DNA of 62,442 nucleotides from an uncultured Lachnospiraceae bacterium (lineage in GTDB: Bacteria > Bacillota > Clostridia > Lachnospirales > Lachnospiraceae), in contig CALWLA010000012.1 of the NCBI GenBank assembly GCA_944381405.1, forward strand, positions 1 through 62,442, in the 5' to 3' direction. The position numbers were made by a program, and so were the translations under genes. The notes below the pieces were generated by a model. That model saw only the letters and a program-made list of their open reading frames with translations, was not told the DNA's origin and searched no databases. This document shows, piece by piece, positions 24,529-31,825 of the stretch (positions are counted from its first letter, which is position 1; every line of letters begins with the position of its first letter).

Positions 24529-25917
24529 ATGAGGAAAAGAAGTTGGAAGAGACTGACGGCAGCGGTGCTGGCCAGCGTAATGGCCCTGTCCCTTGCAGCC
24601 TGCGGCGGCGGAGGAAGCGGCGAGACACAGGCAGCAGCTGAAGGAGAGACCCAGGCAGCTGGAGATACCGGTGCGGCAGACAGCGGAGAAGCCGCATCCG
24701 GAGATCAGATCACCATCAGCTTTATGCACAGATTCCCGGACGAGCCTTACAACAGCTTCATCAATGCAAAGCTGGCTGAGTATGAGGAGATGCATCCGGA
24801 GATCAAGTTCGACATCAACGCCACTGCAAACCAGGAGTACAAGGAGAAGATCAAAGTCGTAATGGGCGGCAACGAGAAGCCGGATATCTTCTTCAGCTGG
24901 GTAGGCGATTTCACCGAGCGTTTCATCAGAGAGAACCTGGTTCTTGATCTGACCCCCTATCTGGAGGAGGATCCGGAGTGGAAGGACTCCCTGATCGAAT
25001 CCCAGATCGCTCAGTACACCACCGATGACGGCATGGTTTATGGTATCCCCTTCCGTCTTGACTGCAAACTGTTCTTCTACAACACGAGAATCTTCGAGGA
25101 GAACGGACTTGAGGCTCCCACCACCTGGGACGAGCTCATGGACGTATGCGAAAAGCTGAAGGCAGCGGGCATCACCCCCATTTCCTTCGGTAACCAGGAG
25201 ACTTGGAGCGCATCCCACTACATCGGCACCCTGAACCAGATCTTTGTTCCGGACGATGTAAGAGCAAAGGACTATGATCCCACCTCCGGTGAGTTCACGG
25301 ATCCGGGCTATGTTGAGGCCCTTGAGTATTATCAGGCACTGCTTCCCTACATGACTGAGAACCCCAACGGCGTACAGCCGGATATGGGACGTACCATGTT
25401 CACCATGGAGCAGTCCGCAATGTATTTCGCAGAGCTGATCGAGATCCCCTACATGCAGGCGGATAACCCGAACCTGGAGTATGGTATGTTCAAGTTCCCG
25501 GAGGTTGAGGGCGCACCTGGCAACCAGGAGATCCTTACCGGCGCACCGGAAGGCTTTGTTATCTGCTCTGAGACCGAGCATCCCGAGGAGTGCGTAGAGT
25601 TCCTGAAGTGGTTCCTTGGACCGGAAGTTGGTAAAGAGCAGATCCAGGAGATCGGCTGGTTCAACGCAGCAAAGGGCACGACCGACGGCGTTACGGATCA
25701 GGCGCTGCTGGATGGCTATGACACCATCATGAACGCCACCGCTATGGGTCCCTGGCTTGACAACGCTCTGTACTCCACCGTATGCGACGAGTATCTGACC
25801 GCTGTATCCGACCTGACCAACGGCGATGTAACGCCTGAGGAGGCTATGGCAAGGATCCAGGCAAAGGCAAAGGAAGCCCAGACCCTTGTTGCAACCGGTG
25901 CAACTGAGGAAGAATAA
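24529..25917 (+). CDS. ABC transporter solute-binding lipoprotein (FrlO-like)
   Basis: The 462-residue protein has a signal peptide ending in the lipobox LAAC (Cys near residue 24), a Gly/Thr/Ala/Glu linker, and a family-1 extracellular sugar-binding fold (from about residue 62; MHRFPDEPYNS, QEYKEKIKVVMGGNEKPDIFFSW). A GAAAGGAG site precedes the ATG. It follows frlD after 161 nt of paired-hairpin leader and is followed by two permease genes, the B. subtilis frlONM order. Its codon use (GTT, GTA, GGT frequent) differs from GC-rich neighbours and resembles highly expressed genes. The ligand is inferred from context to be a fructosamine. Confidence 0.88.
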   Translation: MRKRSWKRLTAAVLASVMALSLAACGGGGSGETQAAAEGETQAAGDTGAADSGEAASGDQITISFMHRFPDEPYNSFINAKLAEYEEMHPEIKFDINATANQEYKEKIKVVMGGNEKPDIFFSWVGDFTERFIRENLVLDLTPYLEEDPEWKDSLIESQIAQYTTDDGMVYGIPFRLDCKLFFYNTRIFEENGLEAPTTWDELMDVCEKLKAAGITPISFGNQETWSASHYIGTLNQIFVPDDVRAKDYDPTSGEFTDPGYVEALEYYQALLPYMTENPNGVQPDMGRTMFTMEQSAMYFAELIEIPYMQADNPNLEYGMFKFPEVEGAPGNQEILTGAPEGFVICSETEHPEECVEFLKWFLGPEVGKEQIQEIGWFNAAKGTTDGVTDQALLDGYDTIMNATAMGPWLDNALYSTVCDEYLTAVSDLTNGDVTPEEAMARIQAKAKEAQTLVATGATEEE

Positions 25918-25959
25918 GCATAAAGCATAAGCTTCCGCTGAAAGACAGTAATCATTTGC

Positions 25960-25984
25960 GGGCAGGTATCGCGTATACCTGCCC
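25960..25984 (+). promoter_or_regulatory. Hairpin between binding protein and permease genes
   Basis: A perfect 10-bp stem (GGGCAGGTAT at 25960-25969 with ATACCTGCCC at 25975-25984) without a real T-run. Such hairpins after binding-protein genes usually protect the upstream mRNA and lower permease expression. Confidence 0.65.
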
Positions 25985-26007
25985 CCTTTCATAAAGGCGG
26001 TGAGACG

Positions 26008-26880
26008 ATGAAAACAAAGAAAAGAACACCTTATTTCTACATGCTGCCGGGTGTACTGATGGTACTTCTGTTCGTCTATATCCCGGTGCTGACAAACATT
26101 GTATACAGCTTTTTCAGACTGTCGTCTTATTCGGCCGGGCAGACCTTTGTGGGACTGGACAATTACCGCAGATTCTTTACGGATCCGGTCTTCCCGATCA
26201 TGCTGAAAAACAACATCCTTTACTGCGTGATCTCCCTGATCGTGCAGGTTGGATTCGGAACCTTCCTGGCCCTGGTGCTGGACAGCACCCTGATCAAGGG
26301 AAAGGCCAAGAATTTCTTCCGGAACCTCTACTACATGCCTGCGCTGATCTCTCTGACGGCGGTAGGTCTCATGTTTACATTCATCTATGAGCCCAATATC
26401 GGTTTCCTGAACAAGGTGCTGGAGATCTTCGGCCTGGAGGGACATTCCTGGCTGGGCGATTCCAAGCTGGCGATCTTTTCCATCATCGCCATGAGCCAGT
26501 GGCAGTTTACCGGTTATATCACCCTGCTGATGGTAGTGGCCTTCCAGAATGTGTCCCAGGATTACATCGAGGCGGCCAAGATCGACGGCGCGGGACCGGT
26601 GAAGCGGGCCCTGACCATCATGCTGCCCCTTGCAAAGGAACAGCTTCTGGTATGTACGATCATCACCGTTATCGGCGCATTCAAGCTGTATACGGAGGTA
26701 TATGCCACCACAAGCGGCGGACCTGGAAACAGCTCTCAGGTTCTCGGCGTATTCCTGTACCAGCAGGCCTTCCTGCATGACGACCTGGGTATGGCGGCAG
26801 TTACCGGCGTATTCATCTTCGTTGTAACGGTGGCCCTTTCCATTCTCCAGATCCGTATCACCAGATCCGGTGAGATTTAA
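26008..26880 (+). CDS. ABC transporter permease, MalF type (FrlN-like)
   Basis: The 290-residue inner-membrane protein has six predicted membrane segments (the first about 10-30) and the cytoplasmic EAA loop (YIEAAKIDGAGPVKR, about 190-205) that docks the ATPase. It lies 90 nt after the binding-protein gene and 14 nt before the second permease. Family: binding-protein-dependent carbohydrate permeases. No ATPase gene is present in the locus, as for several Firmicutes sugar importers that share one multitask ATPase encoded elsewhere. Confidence 0.92.
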   Translation: MKTKKRTPYFYMLPGVLMVLLFVYIPVLTNIVYSFFRLSSYSAGQTFVGLDNYRRFFTDPVFPIMLKNNILYCVISLIVQVGFGTFLALVLDSTLIKGKAKNFFRNLYYMPALISLTAVGLMFTFIYEPNIGFLNKVLEIFGLEGHSWLGDSKLAIFSIIAMSQWQFTGYITLLMVVAFQNVSQDYIEAAKIDGAGPVKRALTIMLPLAKEQLLVCTIITVIGAFKLYTEVYATTSGGPGNSSQVLGVFLYQQAFLHDDLGMAAVTGVFIFVVTVALSILQIRITRSGEI

Positions 26881-26894
26881 GGGGAGGTGAGATT

Positions 26895-27719
26895 ATGGCT
26901 AAAAGATCAGTCTGCAAATTTTTTGCATATGCCCTTTGTATTCTTCTCAGCATCATCATTCTGCTTCCGCTGGGATGGATCATTCTGAACTCCCTGAAGA
27001 CGAACCCGGAAATGTTCATGGATTCCCTGGCGCTGCCGGAGTCCGTTCAGTTCGTGAACTATGTGAACGCATGGAACAAGGGCCTTTATCAGTACTTCGG
27101 AAACTCCGTATTTGTCAGCGCAGTTTCCCTGATCATGATCCTGACCCTGTCCTCCCTTCTGGCCTATGGTATCACCAGATTCCGGGCCAAGGGAAGCACC
27201 TTGATCTTCCTGATCGTCCTTGGCGGTATGGCTCTTTCCGAGCAGGTGGCGCTGGTGCCCCTTTTTAAGATCCTGAACGCCACCGGACTTTACAACACCT
27301 ATGCGGCGGTCATCCTGCCCTACATCGCCTTCCGTATCCCGTTTACCGTATTCCTGATGCGGTCCTACTTCATCAGCATTCCTACGGAGCTGGAGGAGGC
27401 GGCCATCGTGGACGGCTATAACAGCCTGCAGATCTTCCTGAAGATCATCATTCCCATCAGTAAGCCGATCTTTGCGGCCTGCGCCATTGTCAATCTGAAC
27501 TTTGTATGGAACGAGTTCCTGTTTGCAAACGTGTTCCTGAATGACAAGACCCTGCAGACGATCCCCATCGGTCTGATGACCTTCAAGGGCGACCTGAGAA
27601 CGGATTATACCACGACGCTGGCAGGTCTTGTGATCGCATCCCTGCCGCTGATCATCCTGTTCTTCTGCATGTCCAAGCAGTTCGTAAAGGGCTTGACGGC
27701 AGGTGCAGTCAAGGGATAA
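26895..27719 (+). CDS. ABC transporter permease, MalG type (FrlM-like)
   Basis: The 274-residue membrane protein pairs with the preceding permease. Six hydrophobic segments are visible, and the EAA loop reads ELEEAAIVDGYNSLQIF (about 170-190). GGGGAGGTGAG lies upstream of the ATG. It ends the transporter unit and is followed by a GC-rich hairpin at 27742-27766. The set binding protein-MalF-MalG without ATPase agrees with B. subtilis FrlONM. Confidence 0.92.
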   Translation: MAKRSVCKFFAYALCILLSIIILLPLGWIILNSLKTNPEMFMDSLALPESVQFVNYVNAWNKGLYQYFGNSVFVSAVSLIMILTLSSLLAYGITRFRAKGSTLIFLIVLGGMALSEQVALVPLFKILNATGLYNTYAAVILPYIAFRIPFTVFLMRSYFISIPTELEEAAIVDGYNSLQIFLKIIIPISKPIFAACAIVNLNFVWNEFLFANVFLNDKTLQTIPIGLMTFKGDLRTDYTTTLAGLVIASLPLIILFFCMSKQFVKGLTAGAVKG

Positions 27720-27741
27720 TCTGTAACAGAAGGATTTTATG

Positions 27742-27770
27742 GGAAGACCCGGAAGCCGGGTCTTCCTTCT
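27742..27770 (+). terminator. Hairpin after the second permease
   Basis: GGAAGACCCGG at 27742-27752 pairs with CCGGGTCTTCC at 27756-27766, followed by TTCTTTCC. The T-run is interrupted, so read-through into the HAD gene is possible. Confidence 0.65.
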
Positions 27771-27802
27771 TTCCGGAGAAAACCAGAAAAAGGAGAGCTG
27801 CC

Positions 27803-28450
27803 ATGCGGAAAAAAGCGTTGATATTCGATATGGACGGAGTGATCATCGACAGCGAGGGGATCCATCTGCGGGCCCTGTATGAGTTCCTCAGATCCTTAAA
27901 GCCGGAACTACGGCTGGAGGAGCTGTATCAGGTGGTGGGACGCAGCCGGGAGGATGTCTGGAGCAGGATCCAGAGGGCGGTGGAAACGGACCTTCCCTGG
28001 GAGGAACTGCACCGCATCTATAAGGAAGAGTGGACCCCGGTCCACCCCAAGGAGCTGGATTACCGGTCAATCTACCGGCCGGAAACCGGGGAGATGCTGG
28101 CCCGGGCAAGAGCCGCGGGGCTTCGGACTGCCGTGGCCTCCTCCACCAAATATGAGGTGGTGATGGAGGTGATGCGGGAGGTGGGCATCGACAGCCAGCT
28201 GGATCTGGTGATGAGCGGAGAGTTCTTTGCCCGCAGCAAACCGGACCCGGCGATCTATCTGAAGACCTGCGAGATGCTTTCGGTGTCTCCTGCGGACTGT
28301 CTGGTGATCGAGGATTCCACCGTGGGGATCCGGGCGGCCCATGACGCCGGCGCGGAGGTGGCGGCGCTGATCGACGACCGCTACGGCTTCGACCGGAGGC
28401 TTGCGGATCACGAGATCAGCCGGATCTCCGAGCTGTGGCAGTACCTGTAA
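27803..28450 (+). CDS. HAD-family phosphatase/phosphomutase (beta-phosphoglucomutase type)
   Basis: The 215-residue protein has HAD motif I FDMDGVIIDSE (nucleophile Asp9, acid/base Asp11), motif II Thr/Ser in VASSTK, motif III Lys in SKPDPAIYL, and motif IV VIEDSTVGIRAA. A C1-type helical cap lies between motifs I and II. The cap and the DGV(I)IDSE signature resemble beta-phosphoglucomutase and small sugar phosphatases; the substrate cannot be fixed. AAAAGGAG precedes the ATG. Placed after the transporter, it may act on a sugar phosphate produced in the fructosamine pathway. Confidence 0.85.
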   Translation: MRKKALIFDMDGVIIDSEGIHLRALYEFLRSLKPELRLEELYQVVGRSREDVWSRIQRAVETDLPWEELHRIYKEEWTPVHPKELDYRSIYRPETGEMLARARAAGLRTAVASSTKYEVVMEVMREVGIDSQLDLVMSGEFFARSKPDPAIYLKTCEMLSVSPADCLVIEDSTVGIRAAHDAGAEVAALIDDRYGFDRRLADHEISRISELWQYL

Positions 28451-28482
28451 AAAGACCCGGCCGCTTAAGCGGCCGGGTCTTT
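28451..28482. terminator. Bidirectional terminator between convergent genes
   Basis: A long stem AAAGACCCGGCCGC (28451-28464) pairs with GCGGCCGGGTCTTT (28469-28482) around a TTAA loop. A/T flanks on both sides let it serve the HAD gene and the convergent SIS gene. Confidence 0.85.
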
Positions 28483-28542
28483 GATTCCATAGGTGCGCCC
28501 TGGTCCCAGGGGCCAGGGGAGCTGCTGCTCCTTTGCCAAAGA

Positions 28543-29505
28543 TTAGTATGCGAACTTCCACATATATCTTCTGACGCTTAAGGGATGATTTCTCACATCT
28601 GCCAGAAGATTGTTGAAGACGCGAATCACGTTGGTGTGGAAGAAAGCGTCCAGATACTCGGACAGCTCTCCCAGCTCGTCCATGCCGTAATCCTTGGGGT
28701 CGATGACCATGATGCGGTCGTTGAACTTGTGCATGAAAGCAAGGGCTCTGTCATCCAGCTCTCTGGTGCGTCCGGTGGACTTCATCATCAGGAAAGCGGT
28801 GTTCTTGTCCGTGATCTCGAAGGGACCGTGGAAGTATTCGCCGGAATGGATGACGCTGGAGTTGATCCACTGCATTTCCATGAAGATGCAGATGGCTTCC
28901 TGATGAGCGCTGCCCCAGGCAGAACCGCTGCCCATGGTGTAGATCACCTTATCATCCTTGAACTCCCAGGCATACTTGATGGCATAGGGAACCAGCTCCG
29001 TCTTTGCCCGGTCGATGATGCCGTTCAGCTTTGTAAGAGCGGCGATCATATCCTCGTAATGCGCATAGCCTTCGATGCGGTTCAGGAATTCCAGCGCCAG
29101 CTTCATGGCATAGGAGGACTTCTGATTCTCTACAGCGGAGTCGTCTCCGAACTCATAGTGAATGACATACTCTGCAGCCTCGGAAAGGGGTGACGGAACC
29201 TCGAAGGTCAGGCCGATGGTGGAAGCGCCAAGCTTTCTTGCTACCTTGCAGGCCTCTACGGTCTCGGGGGTGTTGCCCCGCTGGGAAGCCACGATCACGA
29301 CGCAGCTCTCGTTGACCTCCTTCGGCGTGGTGTGTACGAACTCGTTGGAATTCATGTATCCGGTACGGATCTCCTTTGCCTCGCAGTTCAGGAAATACTT
29401 GGCGGGGAAGAAGCCTACCAGGGAGCCGCCGCAGCCTACGAAATAGACGGTTTTCACCGGTCCCTTTTCCAGAATGGAATCAACGATTTCCTTTACAACC
29501 TTCAT
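28543..29505 (-). CDS. SIS-domain sugar-amine deglycase, FrlB-like (copy 2)
   Basis: The 320-residue protein has two SIS domains: VYFVGCGGSLVGFFPAKYF and the phosphosugar loop VIVASQRGNTPETV in the first, and MEMQWINSSV with GEYFHGPFEIT in the second, ending RRYMWKFAY. It is much closer to copy 3 than to copy 1. AAAGGAGG precedes the ATG on the minus strand. It is transcribed leftward from its own promoter, divergent from copy 3, into the shared terminator with the HAD gene. Expected activity is cleavage of a phosphorylated fructosamine; which amine is unknown. Confidence 0.85.
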   Translation of the reverse strand: MKVVKEIVDSILEKGPVKTVYFVGCGGSLVGFFPAKYFLNCEAKEIRTGYMNSNEFVHTTPKEVNESCVVIVASQRGNTPETVEACKVARKLGASTIGLTFEVPSPLSEAAEYVIHYEFGDDSAVENQKSSYAMKLALEFLNRIEGYAHYEDMIAALTKLNGIIDRAKTELVPYAIKYAWEFKDDKVIYTMGSGSAWGSAHQEAICIFMEMQWINSSVIHSGEYFHGPFEITDKNTAFLMMKSTGRTRELDDRALAFMHKFNDRIMVIDPKDYGMDELGELSEYLDAFFHTNVIRVFNNLLADVRNHPLSVRRYMWKFAY

Positions 29506-29533
29506 TTGAATTTGCCTCCTTTGGATTGTGTTG

Positions 29534-29559
29534 TATTGAAATGTACTATAGCTTCAATA
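29534..29559. promoter_or_regulatory. Inverted repeat at the copy-2 promoter
   Basis: TATTGAA at 29534-29540 and TTCAATA at 29553-29559 form perfect 7-bp arms 12 bp apart, overlapping the -10 element and start region of the leftward promoter: a candidate operator. Confidence 0.5.
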
Positions 29560-29584
29560 TAAGCCACCTGGGGTAAAAAGTCAA
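29556..29584 (-). promoter_or_regulatory. Promoter of SIS copy 2
   Basis: On the minus strand, TTGACT (29584-29579) and TATATT (29561-29556) are 17 bp apart. Confidence 0.75.
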
Positions 29585-29632
29585 TTGTTTCTTTAAGGAA
29601 AATACAAACTGCTTTCCGAGCCTGGAAAGCGA

Positions 29633-29661
29633 TTGACAAAAGTTCATATTTGTATTATATT
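29633..29661 (+). promoter_or_regulatory. Promoter of SIS copy 3
   Basis: TTGACA at 29633-29638 and TATATT at 29656-29661 are 17 bp apart. The two divergent -35 elements lie about 50 bp apart. Confidence 0.8.
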
Positions 29662-29750
29662 GTCTTATAGATAAAAGCCTTGCAAAAGGCTTTATGAAAT
29701 AAAGAAGAACTACAGCAATCTCATCATATTTTTCAGGAGGACAATCTATT

Positions 29751-30719
29751 ATGGAACCGAAACAGATCATTGAAGCCATTAAGAAAGAAAGACCGGAGAT
29801 CAAGAGCGTCTACTTTGTAGGCTGCGGCGCATCCAAGGCTGAGCTTTATCCCGGCAAATATTTCCTGGATGAAAACGCAAAGGTGCTCCGTACCGGCCAC
29901 TACAGCGCCAACGAATTCCTGCATGCCACACCGGCAGCGGTGGATCAGACGGCCATTGTCATCACCTGCTCTCTGGGCGGAACCACTCCCGAGACGGTAG
30001 CGGCTTCCAAAAAGGCCATGGAGCTGGGTGCAAAGGTCATCGCAGTGACCCACGCAGCGGATTCACCTCTGGCAAAAAATGCCCACTATGTGATCGTACA
30101 CGGCTTTGAGGCCAATTATGCGGCAAAGCTGGAAAAGATGACCAACGTGCTGATGCTGGCAGTAGAGATCCTGAATCAGTATGAGGGCTACGATCATTAT
30201 GAAGAGATGCAGCAGGGCTTTGCAAAGATCTACGGGCTCATCGAGCAGGCGGTTTCCTTTGTGGTACCGGCAGCCCAGCAGTTTGCCCAGGACTATAAGG
30301 ACGCTCCGGTGATCTATGTTATGAGCTCCGGCGCGACCCAAGAGGTGGCATATGCCTTCTCCATCTGCCTGCTGATGGAGATGCAGTGGATCAACTCCGG
30401 TTCCTTCCACGACGGCGAGTTCTTCCATGGTCCCTTCGAGATCGTGGACAAGGGCGTTCCCTTCATCCTGCTGATGAACGAGGGAAGGACCAGAGCTCTG
30501 GACAGCCGCGCCCTGGATTTCCTGAACCGCTTCGATGCCAAGACCACCGTTGTGGATGGCAAGGATTTCGGCGTAGGTTCTGAGATCCCCGCAGCAGTCT
30601 GCGAGTATTTCAATCCCATGGTGCTGACCGCAGTGCTCAGAGTCTATGCAGAGCAGCTGGCCATCGTTCGCTGCCATCCGCTGACCATGAGACGCTATAT
30701 GTGGAAGCTGGAGTATTAA
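29751..30719 (+). CDS. SIS-domain sugar-amine deglycase, FrlB-like (copy 3)
   Basis: The 322-residue protein has two SIS domains: VYFVGCGASKAELYPGKYF and VITCSLGGTTPETVAA in the first, MEMQWINSGSFHDGEFFHG in the second, ending RRYMWKLEY. It is a diverged paralogue of copy 2 and shares its overall architecture. TTCAGGAGG lies before the ATG. It is a rightward single-gene unit. The phosphosugar loop SLGGTTPET differs from SQRGNTPET of copy 2, which suggests a different substrate preference rather than redundancy. Confidence 0.85.
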   Translation: MEPKQIIEAIKKERPEIKSVYFVGCGASKAELYPGKYFLDENAKVLRTGHYSANEFLHATPAAVDQTAIVITCSLGGTTPETVAASKKAMELGAKVIAVTHAADSPLAKNAHYVIVHGFEANYAAKLEKMTNVLMLAVEILNQYEGYDHYEEMQQGFAKIYGLIEQAVSFVVPAAQQFAQDYKDAPVIYVMSSGATQEVAYAFSICLLMEMQWINSGSFHDGEFFHGPFEIVDKGVPFILLMNEGRTRALDSRALDFLNRFDAKTTVVDGKDFGVGSEIPAAVCEYFNPMVLTAVLRVYAEQLAIVRCHPLTMRRYMWKLEY

Positions 30720-30819
30720 ACCAGATCAAAACAGGCGTGCAGTGCTGAAAATTTAGAACAAGGCCTGCAGGACTGAAACCTGCAGCCGGATATTGACGGA
30801 TGTACTGAAGGGGGACTTT

Positions 30820-30850
30820 GGGCCGGGACAGAAGAGTCCCGGCCCATTTT
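30820..30850 (+). terminator. Hairpin between SIS copy 3 and the yitT-like gene
   Basis: GGGCCGGGAC at 30820-30829 pairs with GTCCCGGCCC at 30836-30845, followed by ATTTTG. The stem ends only 15 nt before the next ATG. Confidence 0.65.
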
Positions 30851-30860
30851 GACGAAAAAG

Positions 30861-31742
30861 ATGAAAAAACAGATTTATCATGAAGCAGGGCATATTTTCC
30901 AGTCGCTTTTCGGGGTGTTGCTGTTTGCAGCGGCCTACCGGCTGTTCATCGTGCCCCAGGGGCTTTACAGCGGCGGCTTTACGGGAATCGCCCAGCTGAT
31001 CAAGCTTTTTCTGGAGTGGGCCTTCCACTTTGACCCTGCGGGAGTGGACCTGACAGGCGTGATCTTCTGGTGCCTGAACGTTCCGATCCTGCTGTTTTCC
31101 TACCGGGGGCTTGGGCGGGGATTTTTCCTGCGGACCATCCTCTGCGTATGCGTTCAGTCGGTGCTGATGGCACTGATCCCCACTCCGAAGGAGATGATCC
31201 TGTCGGATCCTCTGCTGAACAGCATCGTGGGCGGAGCCATCTCCGGCTTCGGCGTGGGAACGACCCTGCGGGCAGGAGGCTCCGGCGGAGGAAACGACGT
31301 GGTGGGCATGTACTGCGCCAAGATGCATCCGGGCTACAGCGTAGGAAAGATCAGCAACGCCATCAACGCCTTTATCTATGTGTTTGCAGCGGTGATGAAC
31401 GACATCGACGTGGCGGCCTATTCCATGCTGTTTTCCGCTGCGGCAAGCCTTGTGATGGACCGGGTGCATACCCAGAATCTGAAGGTGAGCCTCCTGGTGA
31501 TCTCCAAAAAGCCGGAGCTTGGAAAGCGGCTTACGGAGGCCATGCACCGGGGCGTTACCAGCTGGCACGGCGTGGGGGAGTATACGGGAGAGCAGACCTT
31601 CATCAGCTTTGTGGTGGTGGATCAGTACGAGCTTTACCGCCTGAAACGGCTGATCAGGGAGCTGGATGAGCACGCCTTTTCCACGGTGCTTTCTCCCAGG
31701 GAGGTGCTGGGGAATTTTCAAAAGAGGCTGGAAGTATCTTGA
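30861..31742 (+). CDS. YitT family membrane protein (DUF161/DUF2179)
   Basis: The 293-residue protein has five or six membrane segments (first about 13-30) with the glycine-rich ISGFGVGTTLRAGGSGGGNDVVG motif region of the YitT family, and a soluble C-terminal DUF2179 domain (about 205-290). The family has no agreed function; a transport or signalling role is suspected. No Shine-Dalgarno site is visible before the ATG at 30861, nor before a TTG at 30849; a strong hairpin occupies that position instead. It is the last gene before thiI. Confidence 0.85.
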   Translation: MKKQIYHEAGHIFQSLFGVLLFAAAYRLFIVPQGLYSGGFTGIAQLIKLFLEWAFHFDPAGVDLTGVIFWCLNVPILLFSYRGLGRGFFLRTILCVCVQSVLMALIPTPKEMILSDPLLNSIVGGAISGFGVGTTLRAGGSGGGNDVVGMYCAKMHPGYSVGKISNAINAFIYVFAAVMNDIDVAAYSMLFSAAASLVMDRVHTQNLKVSLLVISKKPELGKRLTEAMHRGVTSWHGVGEYTGEQTFISFVVVDQYELYRLKRLIRELDEHAFSTVLSPREVLGNFQKRLEVS

Positions 31743-31825
31743 CAAATGGCTGCAATTAAGCAAAAATGAATGGAAATGCTGAAAGAAAGGACCGGAGCAT
31801 TCCGGCAGCCAAAGAGGAGATACAC

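Noticed and set aside
24463-26778. A 771-codon minus-strand frame across the binding protein and permease
   Set aside because: It lies wholly opposite well-supported transporter genes, lacks a ribosome binding site and has no domain I recognise.
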